The notes: generated from the letters alone by a model not told the origin. A DNA stretch of 64,000 nucleotides from JBPRGG01 sp051418075 (GCA_051418075.1 JBPRGG010000112.1:1-64000); one strand, 5' to 3'; positions 1-9,370 are shown, numbered from the stretch's first letter. Numbers and translations are program-made.

Positions 1-134
1 CCAGCGGACCGGCTTATCGTCCCCTGCTCAAATACAACACCCGCATAAGTGGGACCTATCTGCATATCTTTAATGATGATTTTTAATAATAAATGAACCT
101 CTTCTTCTATGTTGTGCAGCGAAAAATCATTCAT
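1..134 (-). CDS. N-terminal fragment of an unidentified protein, cut by the window edge
   Basis: An open frame starts with ATG at 134-132 and runs to the left edge without a stop (44 codons, beginning MNDFSLHNIEEEVHLLLK). Its start overlaps the stop codon (127-129) of the upstream permease gene by 8 nt, an arrangement typical of translational coupling in an operon. The visible part is charged and probably helical, with no signal peptide or membrane segment. I do not recognise the family. It could be chance, but the tight coupling favours a real gene co-transcribed with the permease. Confidence 0.4.
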   Translation of the reverse strand, partial: MNDFSLHNIEEEVHLLLKIIIKDMQIGPTYAGVVFEQGTISRSA

Positions 135-2538
135 AACGTAAAGCCTCCACCGGGTTGGTACGAGCCGCTTTAATGGTTTGCAGGCTGATGCTTACAACTG
201 CCACCAATAAGATCACACTGGCAGCCAATAGGTATATCCACCAATTGATTTCAGTACGATAAGCAAAACCATCCAACCATCGCCGCATCAACAAATAAAT
301 GAGAGGAGCTGCTAAAGCAAAAGCTACCAATATCCATCGCACAAAATCCCGGGAAAACAACATCACAATGTCATAAATAGTAGCTCCGGTCACTTTACGA
401 ATACCGATTTCTTTGGTCCGTTGTAAAGTTGTAAAGGAAATTAGGCCAAACAAACCTAATCCAGCAATTAAAATAGCCAGAAAAGTAAAAAGACTAACAA
501 TCCTGCCAAATTGTACCTCTGCCTGATACTGCTGATCAAAAAAACTATCCAGGAAAAAGTAATCAAAAGGGGCAATGGGAAAAATAGACGACCACTTCTG
601 CCCAATCATTTCCAGGGTCTTAGGCAAGTTATTGGTATTGACCCTGATGGTATAATATCCAAAGAGATAGTTGTACCAATGCCTGAAAATCATAGGTTCA
701 ATCGGACTCTTCAATCCCTCATGATGGTAATCCTTAATCACCCCTACAATCCTGAAGTTATCATCTCCCATTTTCACTTCCCGGTCAATGGCCTGATCAG
801 GGGATTCCAGCCCCATGGAGGTCAGGGCTTTTTCATTGATAATTACAGCGCCCTGGTCATCCCTCATATCTGGCTTAAAGTTCCTTCCTGCCAATATTGT
901 CAGGTCAAAGCAAGCCAGGTAATCATTGGATATATTGGCTATGGCATAGGTGATGTTTTCCGGGATCTCCCCGCCAATTAACCGGACATCCTCAGTTCGG
1001 CTCATTATCTCAGCCCCTGGTAAAATGTTGGATGCAGAGACAGATTGAATGTCGTTCATATGCTGCAGAGATGCTTTAAAACTGTTAAACCAGCGATATC
1101 GGGTGGTATCCATGTTCAGGGTCTTGGGGGTATATGCTACCAACACCTGATCTATATTTGCCCCCAATTGCTGGTTTCTCATGAATTGTACCTGCTTTAA
1201 TATCACAGTGGTGCCTACTATCAAGGCTATAGAAACAGCAAACTGGAAGATGACCAGGGCCCGGCGCAGACTTAATCCTCCCTGGGCTCCTCTGATTTTT
1301 CCTTTCAATACCTTTATGGGTTGAAAGGAGGATAATAAAAAAGCAGGATACAACCCGGACAGAAGGGTGCCGGCTAAAAATCCCAAACCTATGATCCAAA
1401 TGATCTCAAATTGCCAGAGAATAAGCAATGTAATGGGTTTTCCTGTAATTTTTACAATAAAAGGTTGAACCACTATGATGAATACTACTGCTAAAATCAA
1501 GCTAATCAGGTTAATTATAGCTGATTCAGTCAAAAACTGGAAGATCAATTGATTTTTTCTGGCTCCCACCGATTTTCTAATACCCACCTCGCGTGCTCTT
1601 TCAATAGATTTGGCGGTAGAAAGATTGATGAAATTAATCCAGGCAATCACCAGGATCACAATGGCTATTATCATCATGGCGTAAACTGACTTGCGGCTGC
1701 CATTAGGCCCTAATTCGTTACTAAGGTGTGAATCTAGGTGTATAGAAGTAATGGGTTGTAATTTGAACTGGTTTACGATGTGCTTTTCCTTAAGATCCGG
1801 CTGATATTTTTCAACCAGGGCCGGAATTTTAGCCTCCACCAGGGCCGGGTCAGTTCCCGGAGCCAACAGTATATAGTTATACACCCACTCTGACCACCAG
1901 TTGCCATCTTCCACGGCCCAGCCCATTTCATAACCGGTAGACATCGACATCAGCACATCCAGTTGCAAATGTGAATTCTGAGGCAGGTTCTTAAATACAC
2001 CTGTGACCAGGAAGTGGAGTCCTTCATTCAGGATCACAGATTTTCCTAAAGGATCTTCCTCTCCAAAATACCTCCTGGCCTGGCTTTCTGAAAGCACTGT
2101 GGTATAAGGCTCTTTCATGGCAGTGGCCGGGTCTCCTTTCACCATTTCCAGCGGAAACAGGTTAATAAAGCTTTCATCCACCCAGAAAACTTTCTGATCA
2201 TTGATCTTTACATCTTTGTAATAGATCAAACACTCTTCTATTCCTCCCCGGGAAAAATCAATTACTTCCGGTACTTCTCTTTTTAAGGCTGGTCCAATTG
2301 CCGTGTTGGAAATGGCATTTTGTATCAGCAATTCCCCGTTTTGATACCGGTTCAGTTGTATGCGATACAGGTTTTCTGCATTTGTAAAATCTTTTTCGTA
2401 GCTTAATTCATATCCTACATATTGAAAAATCAATAAACAGGCTGTGATACCCAGCGAAAGGCCCAGGATATTAATGATAGAAAATATTCTGTTTTTCTGA
2501 AAGCTCCGCAGAGCAGTTTTAAAATAATTGAAGAACAT
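127..2538 (-). CDS. MacB/FtsX-like ABC transporter permease (803 aa)
   Basis: Inner-membrane permease of the MacB/FtsX type. A first membrane segment (about residues 20-40) is followed by a periplasmic MacB_PCD-like domain (to about 250), an FtsX block of three helices (about 290-405, with the cytoplasmic motif AREVGIRKSVGA), a second periplasmic domain (about 430-650) and a second FtsX block (about 685-800, with KEIGIRKVTGA). This is the duplicated layout common in Cytophagales. There is no ATPase domain and no ATPase gene nearby, so an ATP-binding partner must be encoded elsewhere. The exported substrate is unknown. It is separated from the next permease by 198 bp, which holds a weak palindrome pair (2569-2604), and is coupled to the fragment at 1-134. 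Confidence 0.93.
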   Translation of the reverse strand: MFFNYFKTALRSFQKNRIFSIINILGLSLGITACLLIFQYVGYELSYEKDFTNAENLYRIQLNRYQNGELLIQNAISNTAIGPALKREVPEVIDFSRGGIEECLIYYKDVKINDQKVFWVDESFINLFPLEMVKGDPATAMKEPYTTVLSESQARRYFGEEDPLGKSVILNEGLHFLVTGVFKNLPQNSHLQLDVLMSMSTGYEMGWAVEDGNWWSEWVYNYILLAPGTDPALVEAKIPALVEKYQPDLKEKHIVNQFKLQPITSIHLDSHLSNELGPNGSRKSVYAMMIIAIVILVIAWINFINLSTAKSIERAREVGIRKSVGARKNQLIFQFLTESAIINLISLILAVVFIIVVQPFIVKITGKPITLLILWQFEIIWIIGLGFLAGTLLSGLYPAFLLSSFQPIKVLKGKIRGAQGGLSLRRALVIFQFAVSIALIVGTTVILKQVQFMRNQQLGANIDQVLVAYTPKTLNMDTTRYRWFNSFKASLQHMNDIQSVSASNILPGAEIMSRTEDVRLIGGEIPENITYAIANISNDYLACFDLTILAGRNFKPDMRDDQGAVIINEKALTSMGLESPDQAIDREVKMGDDNFRIVGVIKDYHHEGLKSPIEPMIFRHWYNYLFGYYTIRVNTNNLPKTLEMIGQKWSSIFPIAPFDYFFLDSFFDQQYQAEVQFGRIVSLFTFLAILIAGLGLFGLISFTTLQRTKEIGIRKVTGATIYDIVMLFSRDFVRWILVAFALAAPLIYLLMRRWLDGFAYRTEINWWIYLLAASVILLVAVVSISLQTIKAARTNPVEALRYE

Positions 2539-2568
2539 GTTAATTGGCTTTTATTATTGCTTAATTGC

Positions 2569-2604
2569 TGCATACAGCCAAACGGCAAATGATGATATCG
2601 CACT
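2569..2604 (-). promoter_or_regulatory. possible degenerate operator pair upstream of the 127-2538 permease
   Basis: Read on the minus strand, 2604-2589 is AGTGCGATATCATCAT and 2584-2569 is CGTTTGGCTGTATGCA. They start 20 bp apart, like the better pairs at 7788-7823 and 24402-24437, and share the left-half pattern nGTnyG. The right halves are poor matches and the site is only about 30 bp from the start codon, so this copy is tentative. The 11-mer TGATATCGCAC (plus strand) also occurs in the 24422-24437 site. Confidence 0.3.
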
Positions 2605-2736
2605 GGCTTATGAATATAATTATTTCCTTATTTTGACATTCAAAAGATTGCTTTGTGAAGCACTGTCCTTTTATAATTTGATTTCTCCACAGAGAAATAG
2701 TCACAAGCAAGATAAAATCTGGTTTCAGACCGGGCA

Positions 2737-5184
2737 TTATTCACTTTTCAATGTCACTACCGGATTAGTCTGCGCCACTTTGATGGTTTGGAAGATCACT
2801 GAAATCAAGCCCAGCAATAATGTTAGCATGACTCCTATCAATATGATGTCAAAGCTAAAGCTGGTTTTATTGACCATCTCCTGCAACCATAAATTATTAA
2901 CAATATAGGCAAAAGGCGTTGTAATAACGATTGAAATCAAAACCAGCAGAACCAGGCTTTTAGATAAAGTGAAAATGATCTGGCTCAGTTTAGCCCCCAT
3001 TACTTTTCTTACGCCGACTTCCTTGAGGCGGCTTTCGGTAGAGAAAGTAGTAATTCCCAACAAGCCAAAACAGGATATGGCTATAGCCAGAAAAGCAATA
3101 AATCCTATTATCTTTCCAATATCATTAAATAATTGGTATGATCCGGTCATTTGTTCCTCGAAAAATTTATACTCAAATGGGTGCACCGGGTCCACCACCT
3201 TCCAGGCCGCTTGCATTTGCTGTAAAGTATTTTGAGCCGATTCGGACGATGTTAATTTAATATTGGCATATTTCAAGCTTTGAGGATTATACCTGAAAGC
3301 AAATGGCTCCATAGCTGTGAACGGAAGGTGATAAACAAAATCATTTACTACTCCGATCACAGTTACATTGGTTTCATCCATCAGATAACTCTTGCCAATA
3401 ATGTCCATCGGAGTCTCCATCTCCAACACTTCCAGGGTTTTTTGATTCACAATGATGAATTTTTCTTGTTCCTGGTTGATATCATCATCAAAATTTCGAC
3501 CGGCCAGCAACTCAATATCCATAATTTCAATAAATTCGGGATCTATGATCATACTGTTGAGCCGGATTCCTTCATCTTCTTCATCTTTTTTCAACCTGAA
3601 TCCCTGAGATATACCGGAACAAACGATGTATTCGCTGCTGCCTATGGATTCTACATTGGCTATCGATTGAAATTGCTGCTTCACTTTGTTGAAGTCATTA
3701 CCCTGAAGTTCTACGTTTATAATATTATTTGGATTGAATCCATAATCCATGGTCACAAAATGTTCAATTTGACGGAATATCAGGATGGTGGTGATCATGA
3801 AAAATAAAGCTATTGAAAACTGACTGATTACCAGCATTTTATATAGAGATAGCTTTTTCAGGATGGGAATATCGGTGGGCTTTACCTTGATAAATTTGCT
3901 TAAAACACTCACAGGTTTAAATTTGGACAGGTAAATACCTGGAATGATTCCAGCCACAGTACCGATGATGACAGCAAATAGCAGAAACATGGCGTACACC
4001 CATAAATTTTCCTGCAGATTGAAATCGAGGTATTGATTTACCCATAAGCTCATAAAGGCCGGTTTGATCAGGTAGAGTAAAAGAATAGCAAAGAGCAGGC
4101 TGATCAGAGCAACCAGAATAGATTCACCCAAAAACTGAAAAATCAATTGCTTACGGGTAGCGCCGGAAACTTTTCTTACTCCTACCTCTTTGGCCCTGGT
4201 CAATGAGCGGGCTATGGAAAGATTGGTGTAGTTAAAACTGGCCAGTAAAATTACTACCAGGGCCAGAAAGGATAATACATAATAAACCACTGATGGCAAA
4301 GTGATAGAAGACATGTTGTTCATCACGGGCCCTGGTGTGATACTGGTCAGGGCCTGCAGGTCAAAATTCAATTTCAGCTCATCCGGATTGGGATATTTTT
4401 GATCTGATATGTTAGACAGGATCTGCTTAACCTCTTCCCTGGTTTTTCCTTTAGGTAAAAGCACATAGCTGTAATTGCTGTAGTAATTGTTCCAGTCTTC
4501 ATCAGGAAATTGTTTTAGGTCTTTATTTTCAAGAACCGGAATGGTTGCAGCCGATACAAGCATGTCAAATTTGAGATGTGACTTATATGGTGGCTTTTTA
4601 AGCACACCGGTAACCACAAATTCTCCCCATGGATTGGCTTTTTTGATATCAAACCAAAAGCCATAAATATCCAGTCCCCGCTCATCAAAGCTCACTACTT
4701 TTCCCAATGGATCCTCCTCTCCAAATAATTTTACGGCCATTTCATGGTTAAGAATGATTGAATGGGGCTTTTGTAAAGCCGTAGCCGGATTTCCTTTCTC
4801 CAACTCAAAACTGAAGATGCTGAAAAACTCAGGATTGGTGAAAAATCCTGCCATAGGAATGGCCAGATTATTATACTTCACATCTCCTCCTATGCCGGTG
4901 GAAAGGGCAACCGATTGTTCCAGGCCTTCATAATTTTTCAGCTCCTCCACCACTGGCATGGGTGAAGTGGCATAAGGATTGGAGCCACTGGATCGCTCAC
5001 TGGTAATTCGGTAGATTTGGTGTTTATTTTCATGAAATTGATCATAGCGCTTTTGATCTGAAAGCATTAATATGATCAGCAATCCAATGGTCATACTTAC
5101 ACCAAGGCTGATTATATTGATAAAGGAAAAGATCTTGTGCCTTTTCAGGTTTCGCAAGGCGGTTATAAAATAATTCTTAATCAT
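2737..5184 (-). CDS. MacB/FtsX-like ABC transporter permease (815 aa)
   Basis: Second duplicated MacB_PCD-FtsX permease. The first transmembrane helix is at about residues 20-42. The first FtsX block (about 300-415) carries RAKEVGVRKVSGA and the second (about 700-812) carries KEVGVRKVMGA. Its closest relative in the window is the next permease (5216-7672), with which it shares the start MIKNYFITA, whole stretches of the first FtsX block and the ending, so the two probably arose by tandem duplication. The 31-bp gap to that gene indicates co-transcription. No Walker motifs are present. Confidence 0.93.
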   Translation of the reverse strand: MIKNYFITALRNLKRHKIFSFINIISLGVSMTIGLLIILMLSDQKRYDQFHENKHQIYRITSERSSGSNPYATSPMPVVEELKNYEGLEQSVALSTGIGGDVKYNNLAIPMAGFFTNPEFFSIFSFELEKGNPATALQKPHSIILNHEMAVKLFGEEDPLGKVVSFDERGLDIYGFWFDIKKANPWGEFVVTGVLKKPPYKSHLKFDMLVSAATIPVLENKDLKQFPDEDWNNYYSNYSYVLLPKGKTREEVKQILSNISDQKYPNPDELKLNFDLQALTSITPGPVMNNMSSITLPSVVYYVLSFLALVVILLASFNYTNLSIARSLTRAKEVGVRKVSGATRKQLIFQFLGESILVALISLLFAILLLYLIKPAFMSLWVNQYLDFNLQENLWVYAMFLLFAVIIGTVAGIIPGIYLSKFKPVSVLSKFIKVKPTDIPILKKLSLYKMLVISQFSIALFFMITTILIFRQIEHFVTMDYGFNPNNIINVELQGNDFNKVKQQFQSIANVESIGSSEYIVCSGISQGFRLKKDEEDEGIRLNSMIIDPEFIEIMDIELLAGRNFDDDINQEQEKFIIVNQKTLEVLEMETPMDIIGKSYLMDETNVTVIGVVNDFVYHLPFTAMEPFAFRYNPQSLKYANIKLTSSESAQNTLQQMQAAWKVVDPVHPFEYKFFEEQMTGSYQLFNDIGKIIGFIAFLAIAISCFGLLGITTFSTESRLKEVGVRKVMGAKLSQIIFTLSKSLVLLVLISIVITTPFAYIVNNLWLQEMVNKTSFSFDIILIGVMLTLLLGLISVIFQTIKVAQTNPVVTLKSE

Positions 5185-5215
5185 ATCTGTAGGTAATTAA
5201 GTATTTCGGTTTTAA

Positions 5216-7672
5216 TCATTCACTTCTTAAACTATTCACGGGGTTCACCCTGGCAATGCGGGTGGTTTGCAATATGATGGTTCCAACACCTAATATCAAC
5301 ATGATCAGCACGCCATAAATGACCATGCCCAGGTTGAAATTTACCCGGTGAGCCAGGCTTAGTAACCACAAATTGTTCAGATAATAAGCCAGTGGAGCAG
5401 CAATAAGTACTGCTATGGACAGCAAAATAATGAAATTTTGAGATAACAGCCAGTTGATCTGCCACACTTTTGCCCCCAGCACTTTTCTTACCCCTACTTC
5501 CTTGATCCGGGTTTCGGTAGTGAAAGTAGTAATGCCCAGCAATCCAAAGCAGGAGATCATTATGGCCAGGAAGGAAACAAATCCAATGATCTTGGTTACA
5601 TCACCCAGAATCTGGTAGGAACTGGTTACCTGTTCTTCAAAAAAATCATATTTAAAAGGATGCACAGGATCCAGGTCTTTCCAGATAGTTTGCATGGCGG
5701 CTAAGCTGGATTTGGTGCTGTTCTGATGAAGCTTAACTACAGCATATTGAAATTCATCAGGTTTATAACGCAGCATGACATTATCAATAGCAGCAAATAC
5801 CAGGTTATGCACAAAATCCCTGACCACACCGATCACTTTATAGGTTTCATCCCCCTCACTTGCAAATAAGCTCAATCCAATCACTTCATGGGGGTGCTCA
5901 TATCCCAGTCTTTTCACGGCTTGTTCATTGATCAGAATCATTTCCTGATTACCCTGCTCTGGTTCAGGAAACATTTGTCCAGCTACCAAGGCTATTCCTA
6001 AAGTCTTAATATACGCTTTATCTATATGATATGGTACAAAGTTGTACTGCTCTTCCTGTTCAGAAAGTCCTTTATTTACATAGGTAGTATTAGAAGATGG
6101 TCCGGTCAAAATATAATCGGTACCTGCTATTTCCTCTACCCCGGGTACATTGGAAAACTGATACTTCACTTTATCAAATGATTGGCCCTGCAGATCTACA
6201 TTGACAATTTTTTCCATCTGAAAACCATAATCCATATTGATGAAATAATCAACCTGTTTGTAGACCAATATAGCACTGATAATAAAAAGAAGGGCCACGG
6301 AGAATTGAAACACAACCAGTAATTTATATAATGACAGCTTTTTAATTATTGGAATATTGGTAGGCTTAATTTTAAGGAAGTTAGTCAAGACGGCAGATGG
6401 TTGAAATTTGGACAGGTACAGACCCGGAAACAATCCTGCTATAATGCCAATAAAAACGGCAAAAACCACAAAAATAAGATAAACAGATATATTTTCATGC
6501 AAATCAAAGTTCAGGTATTGGTTCACCCATAGATTCATAAAAGCCGGCTTGAGCAACATTAATAAGAAAATGGCAAAAACCAGACTGATCAAAGCTACCA
6601 GGACTGATTCTCCTAAAAATTGCATCAGTAATTGTATCCTGGAGGCACCGGTAACTTTGCGAATGCCCACCTCTTTAGCCCTGGTCATGGCCCGGGCTAC
6701 GGAAAGGTTGGTATAGTTAAAGCAAGCAATGAGAATGATCAGTAAAGCAAAGGCTAAGAAAACATAATAAATAACCAAAGGCATTCGCAGGGTTATTGGA
6801 TGTTGCAATAATTTTCCGGGAGTTATTTGAGAGAGTGCTTGTAAACTAAAACTTAATTTATACCTGGCCGATTTCCCATCATATTTCTCCTGGCCTAACT
6901 GTTGTAATAAAGGCATAAGATGATCTGCCTGATGTCCCTCCTTAAATAAGAGATAGGTGTAACCTGCAGCATAGGTATCCCAATTATTAAGTGGAAATGT
7001 TTTAATGCCTGTATTCTCAAGTGATGCTATGGTGGAGGCTGAGACCAATATATCAAAATCTATATGAGATTTGTAGGGAGGATTCTTGATAAGGCCGGTT
7101 ATAGTAAAGGCACCCAGGGGTAAACGTTCTTTTAATTCCGAGCCAAACCCGATAACATTTAGTCCTTTTTCTTCAAAATAAATATTTTTACCCAATACAT
7201 CAGTTGTGCCAAATAATTTCTGGGCAGCTTTTGGGGTAATAACCATTGAATATGGATCATTTAGTGCCTGTACAGGATTTCCCTGGCTTAATTCAAAGCT
7301 AAATATTTCAAAAAAGGAGGGAGTTGTATAAAAACCTGCTACTTCAGTAGCTTTTTGCTGATAGATGGCATCTCCTCCAATGGAGTTGATCAGTTGCACC
7401 GAATGCTCAATGCCTTCAAATGATTTCAGTTCCTCTATTATCGGTAAAGGGGCCGTGGCATATTCAGAAAACCCGAAAGTACTTTTGGTGATTACCCGAT
7501 AGATCCTGTCTTTTTTATCATGAAAATGATCGTATTGTTTTTGATCAGCCAACATCAGGATAATCAGTAAACTGATGGACATGCTCAGGCCCAGGCTGAA
7601 GATGTTGATGAAGGAAAAAAATTTGTGGCGGGTGAGGCTTCTCCAGGCGGTTATAAAATAATTCTTAATCAT
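5216..7672 (-). CDS. MacB/FtsX-like ABC transporter permease (818 aa), first gene of the unit
   Basis: Third duplicated MacB/FtsX permease: N-terminal helix, periplasmic domain, FtsX block with AKEVGIRKVTGA, second periplasmic domain, second FtsX block with KEVGVRKVLGA. It begins MIKNYFITAWRSLTRHKFFSF. It lies 31 bp upstream of the 2737-5184 paralog and is probably translated from the same transcript. Its 5' region holds two 16-bp imperfect palindromes 20 bp apart (7788-7823) and a possible -24/-12 element. The transported molecule cannot be told from sequence. Confidence 0.93.
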   Translation of the reverse strand: MIKNYFITAWRSLTRHKFFSFINIFSLGLSMSISLLIILMLADQKQYDHFHDKKDRIYRVITKSTFGFSEYATAPLPIIEELKSFEGIEHSVQLINSIGGDAIYQQKATEVAGFYTTPSFFEIFSFELSQGNPVQALNDPYSMVITPKAAQKLFGTTDVLGKNIYFEEKGLNVIGFGSELKERLPLGAFTITGLIKNPPYKSHIDFDILVSASTIASLENTGIKTFPLNNWDTYAAGYTYLLFKEGHQADHLMPLLQQLGQEKYDGKSARYKLSFSLQALSQITPGKLLQHPITLRMPLVIYYVFLAFALLIILIACFNYTNLSVARAMTRAKEVGIRKVTGASRIQLLMQFLGESVLVALISLVFAIFLLMLLKPAFMNLWVNQYLNFDLHENISVYLIFVVFAVFIGIIAGLFPGLYLSKFQPSAVLTNFLKIKPTNIPIIKKLSLYKLLVVFQFSVALLFIISAILVYKQVDYFINMDYGFQMEKIVNVDLQGQSFDKVKYQFSNVPGVEEIAGTDYILTGPSSNTTYVNKGLSEQEEQYNFVPYHIDKAYIKTLGIALVAGQMFPEPEQGNQEMILINEQAVKRLGYEHPHEVIGLSLFASEGDETYKVIGVVRDFVHNLVFAAIDNVMLRYKPDEFQYAVVKLHQNSTKSSLAAMQTIWKDLDPVHPFKYDFFEEQVTSSYQILGDVTKIIGFVSFLAIMISCFGLLGITTFTTETRIKEVGVRKVLGAKVWQINWLLSQNFIILLSIAVLIAAPLAYYLNNLWLLSLAHRVNFNLGMVIYGVLIMLILGVGTIILQTTRIARVNPVNSLRSE

Positions 7673-7707
7673 GGCAAAAAGTATCTAATGGTAGCAATAT
7701 TCTGTAT

Positions 7708-7722
7708 GAAAAAGTTATGCCA
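7708..7722 (-). promoter_or_regulatory. possible sigma-54-type -24/-12 element
   Basis: On the minus strand TTGGCAT is followed, ten bases after its GG (7721-7720), by TC at 7709-7708 where a sigma-54 promoter has GC. So the -24 half is good and the -12 half has one mismatch. It sits about 36 bp before the start at 7672 and about 67 bp downstream of the paired palindromes, which is a plausible enhancer-promoter layout. Low certainty. Confidence 0.25.
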
Positions 7723-7787
7723 ATTCGATTTAAAGCCTGCAAAAAGACATTAAACGAGGTTTTTATATATAAAGCATCCTCAAATAC

Positions 7788-7823
7788 CGCTCGATTTTGA
7801 ACGAGTTTGCCCGATTGCGGACA
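7788..7823 (-). promoter_or_regulatory. paired 16-bp palindromes, candidate operator or enhancer of the FtsX operon
   Basis: Minus-strand copy 1 (7823-7808) is TGTCCGCAATCGGGCA, with 6-bp arms matching at 5 of 6 positions. Copy 2 (7803-7788) is CGTTCAAAATCGAGCG. The copies start exactly 20 bp apart, placing both on the same face of the helix. The same arrangement occurs at 24402-24437 upstream of another FtsX permease. The shared pattern is yGTyyG-N4-CGnnCr. The region also lies upstream of the divergent dgt gene, so control of that gene is possible too. Confidence 0.55.
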
Positions 7824-7946
7824 TTTAATTAAAAGATGATCAGGTGATGCATCAAAATTTATCTTCATACTTATTAAAAAAGAAAACTGATCAGGCCAAC
7901 CCATTGACATAATTTCCTTTAATTTGCCTGAGATAAGCAATAGTTT

Positions 7947-9284
7947 ATGGATTGGTTGGAATTATTATCAGATAAACGGCCCGGTGAAACCACCAAAGCC
8001 ATGGCAGGAAATAGCCTGAGAAGCAATTTTGAACAGGATTATGACCGGATCATTTTTTCCTATCCTTTTAGAATGCTGCAGGACAAAACCCAGGTTTTCC
8101 CATTGCCTAAACATGACTTTGTTCATACCCGGCTGACCCACAGCCTGGAGGTGTCCAGTGTAGGACGTTCTTTGGGCAAAAAAGCAGGTCAGCAGATTAT
8201 AACCCGGCATCCTCAATTAAAGCAAAACGGCTTTTCGGCTTATGACTTCGGAGCCATTGTAGCTGCCGGAAGTCTTACCCATGACCTGGGGAATCCTCCG
8301 TTCGGGCATTCAGGCGAGGATGCTTTGTCAGATTTTTTTAACAACAACGAAAAAGCCCAGGTATTTAAGCCCATGTTGCAGCCGGGCCAGTGGCAGGATC
8401 TGCTCAGTTTTGAAGGCAATGCCCAGGGGTTCAGGATATTGAATAAACAGCAGTACCAGGGTTTGAAATTAACCTGCGCTACCCTGGCAGCATTTACCAA
8501 ATATCCCCGACAATCATTAATTTTACAGGCGGACCCTCAACGAAAAAGTCAGAAAAAATATGGGTTTTATCAATCTGAAAAAGATATTTTCAGTGAGGTA
8601 GCAGATGCTGTCGGGCTGATTACCATCAATCAATCCGAAAATACCTGGTGCAGACATCCTTTGGCATTTCTGGTAGAAGCCGCGGATGATATTTGTTACC
8701 ACATAATTGATCTGGAGGATGGATGTAACGCCGGTCTGGTATCCTATCGGTTAACTGAAGAGTTGCTGGGAAGTCTCCTGGGGGATCAATTTAAGCCGGA
8801 TAAACTCAAAAAGGTAGCCGGCATCCGGGAAAAAGTAGGATTGTTACGGGCTTTATGTATAGGCAAATTGATAGATCAATGTACAGAAGTGCTGTTAGAT
8901 CATGAAGCAGATCTTTTGAATGGTTCCTTCGATCAGGCTTTAACAGAAATAATCCCCCTCAACCAGATCCTAAAAGAAATTATCAATATTTCTATCGAGA
9001 AGATCTATCGTTCAGATCTGGTTCTGGACATCGAGATAGCTGGTTTTGATGTATTGGAAGGTTTGCTGGAAGCCTTTACTTTGGCTATATTCCGAACCAC
9101 ACAGCCGGGTCAGCAGCCTTTAGCCAAAGACAAAACCCTTCTTCGCTTATTGCCGGAAGAGTATAAAGCAGTTTTGGATCAGGAGACAAACATCTATATA
9201 TTGCTGCGACACTGTCTTGATTTTGTCAGTGGCCTTACCGATTCGCATGCTATTAATCTTTACCGAAAGATCAAGGGCATATAA
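7947..9284 (+). CDS. dgt: deoxyguanosinetriphosphate triphosphohydrolase (dGTPase)
   Basis: Cytosolic HD-domain enzyme that hydrolyses dGTP to deoxyguanosine and tripolyphosphate and so helps balance dNTP pools. The metal-binding HD motifs are visible: HTRLTHSLEVSSVGRSLG near residue 60 supplies the first histidine, and LTHDLGNPPFGHSGEDAL near residue 113 contains the HD pair and the family signature GNPPFGHSGE. A later conserved aspartate stands in AADDICYHIIDLEDG. The length of 445 aa fits the dGTPase-like family, which lacks a clear boundary between true dGTPases and broader dNTPases. It is divergent from the FtsX operon and has no operon partner immediately downstream. Confidence 0.93.
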   Translation: MDWLELLSDKRPGETTKAMAGNSLRSNFEQDYDRIIFSYPFRMLQDKTQVFPLPKHDFVHTRLTHSLEVSSVGRSLGKKAGQQIITRHPQLKQNGFSAYDFGAIVAAGSLTHDLGNPPFGHSGEDALSDFFNNNEKAQVFKPMLQPGQWQDLLSFEGNAQGFRILNKQQYQGLKLTCATLAAFTKYPRQSLILQADPQRKSQKKYGFYQSEKDIFSEVADAVGLITINQSENTWCRHPLAFLVEAADDICYHIIDLEDGCNAGLVSYRLTEELLGSLLGDQFKPDKLKKVAGIREKVGLLRALCIGKLIDQCTEVLLDHEADLLNGSFDQALTEIIPLNQILKEIINISIEKIYRSDLVLDIEIAGFDVLEGLLEAFTLAIFRTTQPGQQPLAKDKTLLRLLPEEYKAVLDQETNIYILLRHCLDFVSGLTDSHAINLYRKIKGI

Positions 9285-9362
9285 CCGGCTGGTTTTATTT
9301 ATGCGGCTATTATGCCTGAAATTAAATTTTTCCCTGCCCACCCAATGTGAATTAAATTAAAT

Positions 9363-9370
9363 TATATTTG
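9363..9370 (+). promoter_or_regulatory. Bacteroidota-type -7 element TATATTTG
   Basis: TATATTTG fits the Bacteroidota -7 consensus TAnnTTTG. Transcription would start near 9377, which leaves a leader of roughly 175 nt before the membrane-protein start at 9553. That leader contains a 31-codon open frame (9396-9491). No good -33 TTTG was found. Confidence 0.45.

Noticed and set aside
2528..2908. 126-codon plus-strand frame antisense to two permease genes
   Set aside because: Two thirds of it is antisense to conserved FtsX coding sequence, and the translation is low-complexity and unlike any family.
7665..7940. 91-codon minus-strand frame covering the whole gap between the FtsX operon and dgt
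   Set aside because: It overlaps the permease start, spans the paired palindromes and promoter region, and its translation has no coherent domain or composition; it is most likely chance.
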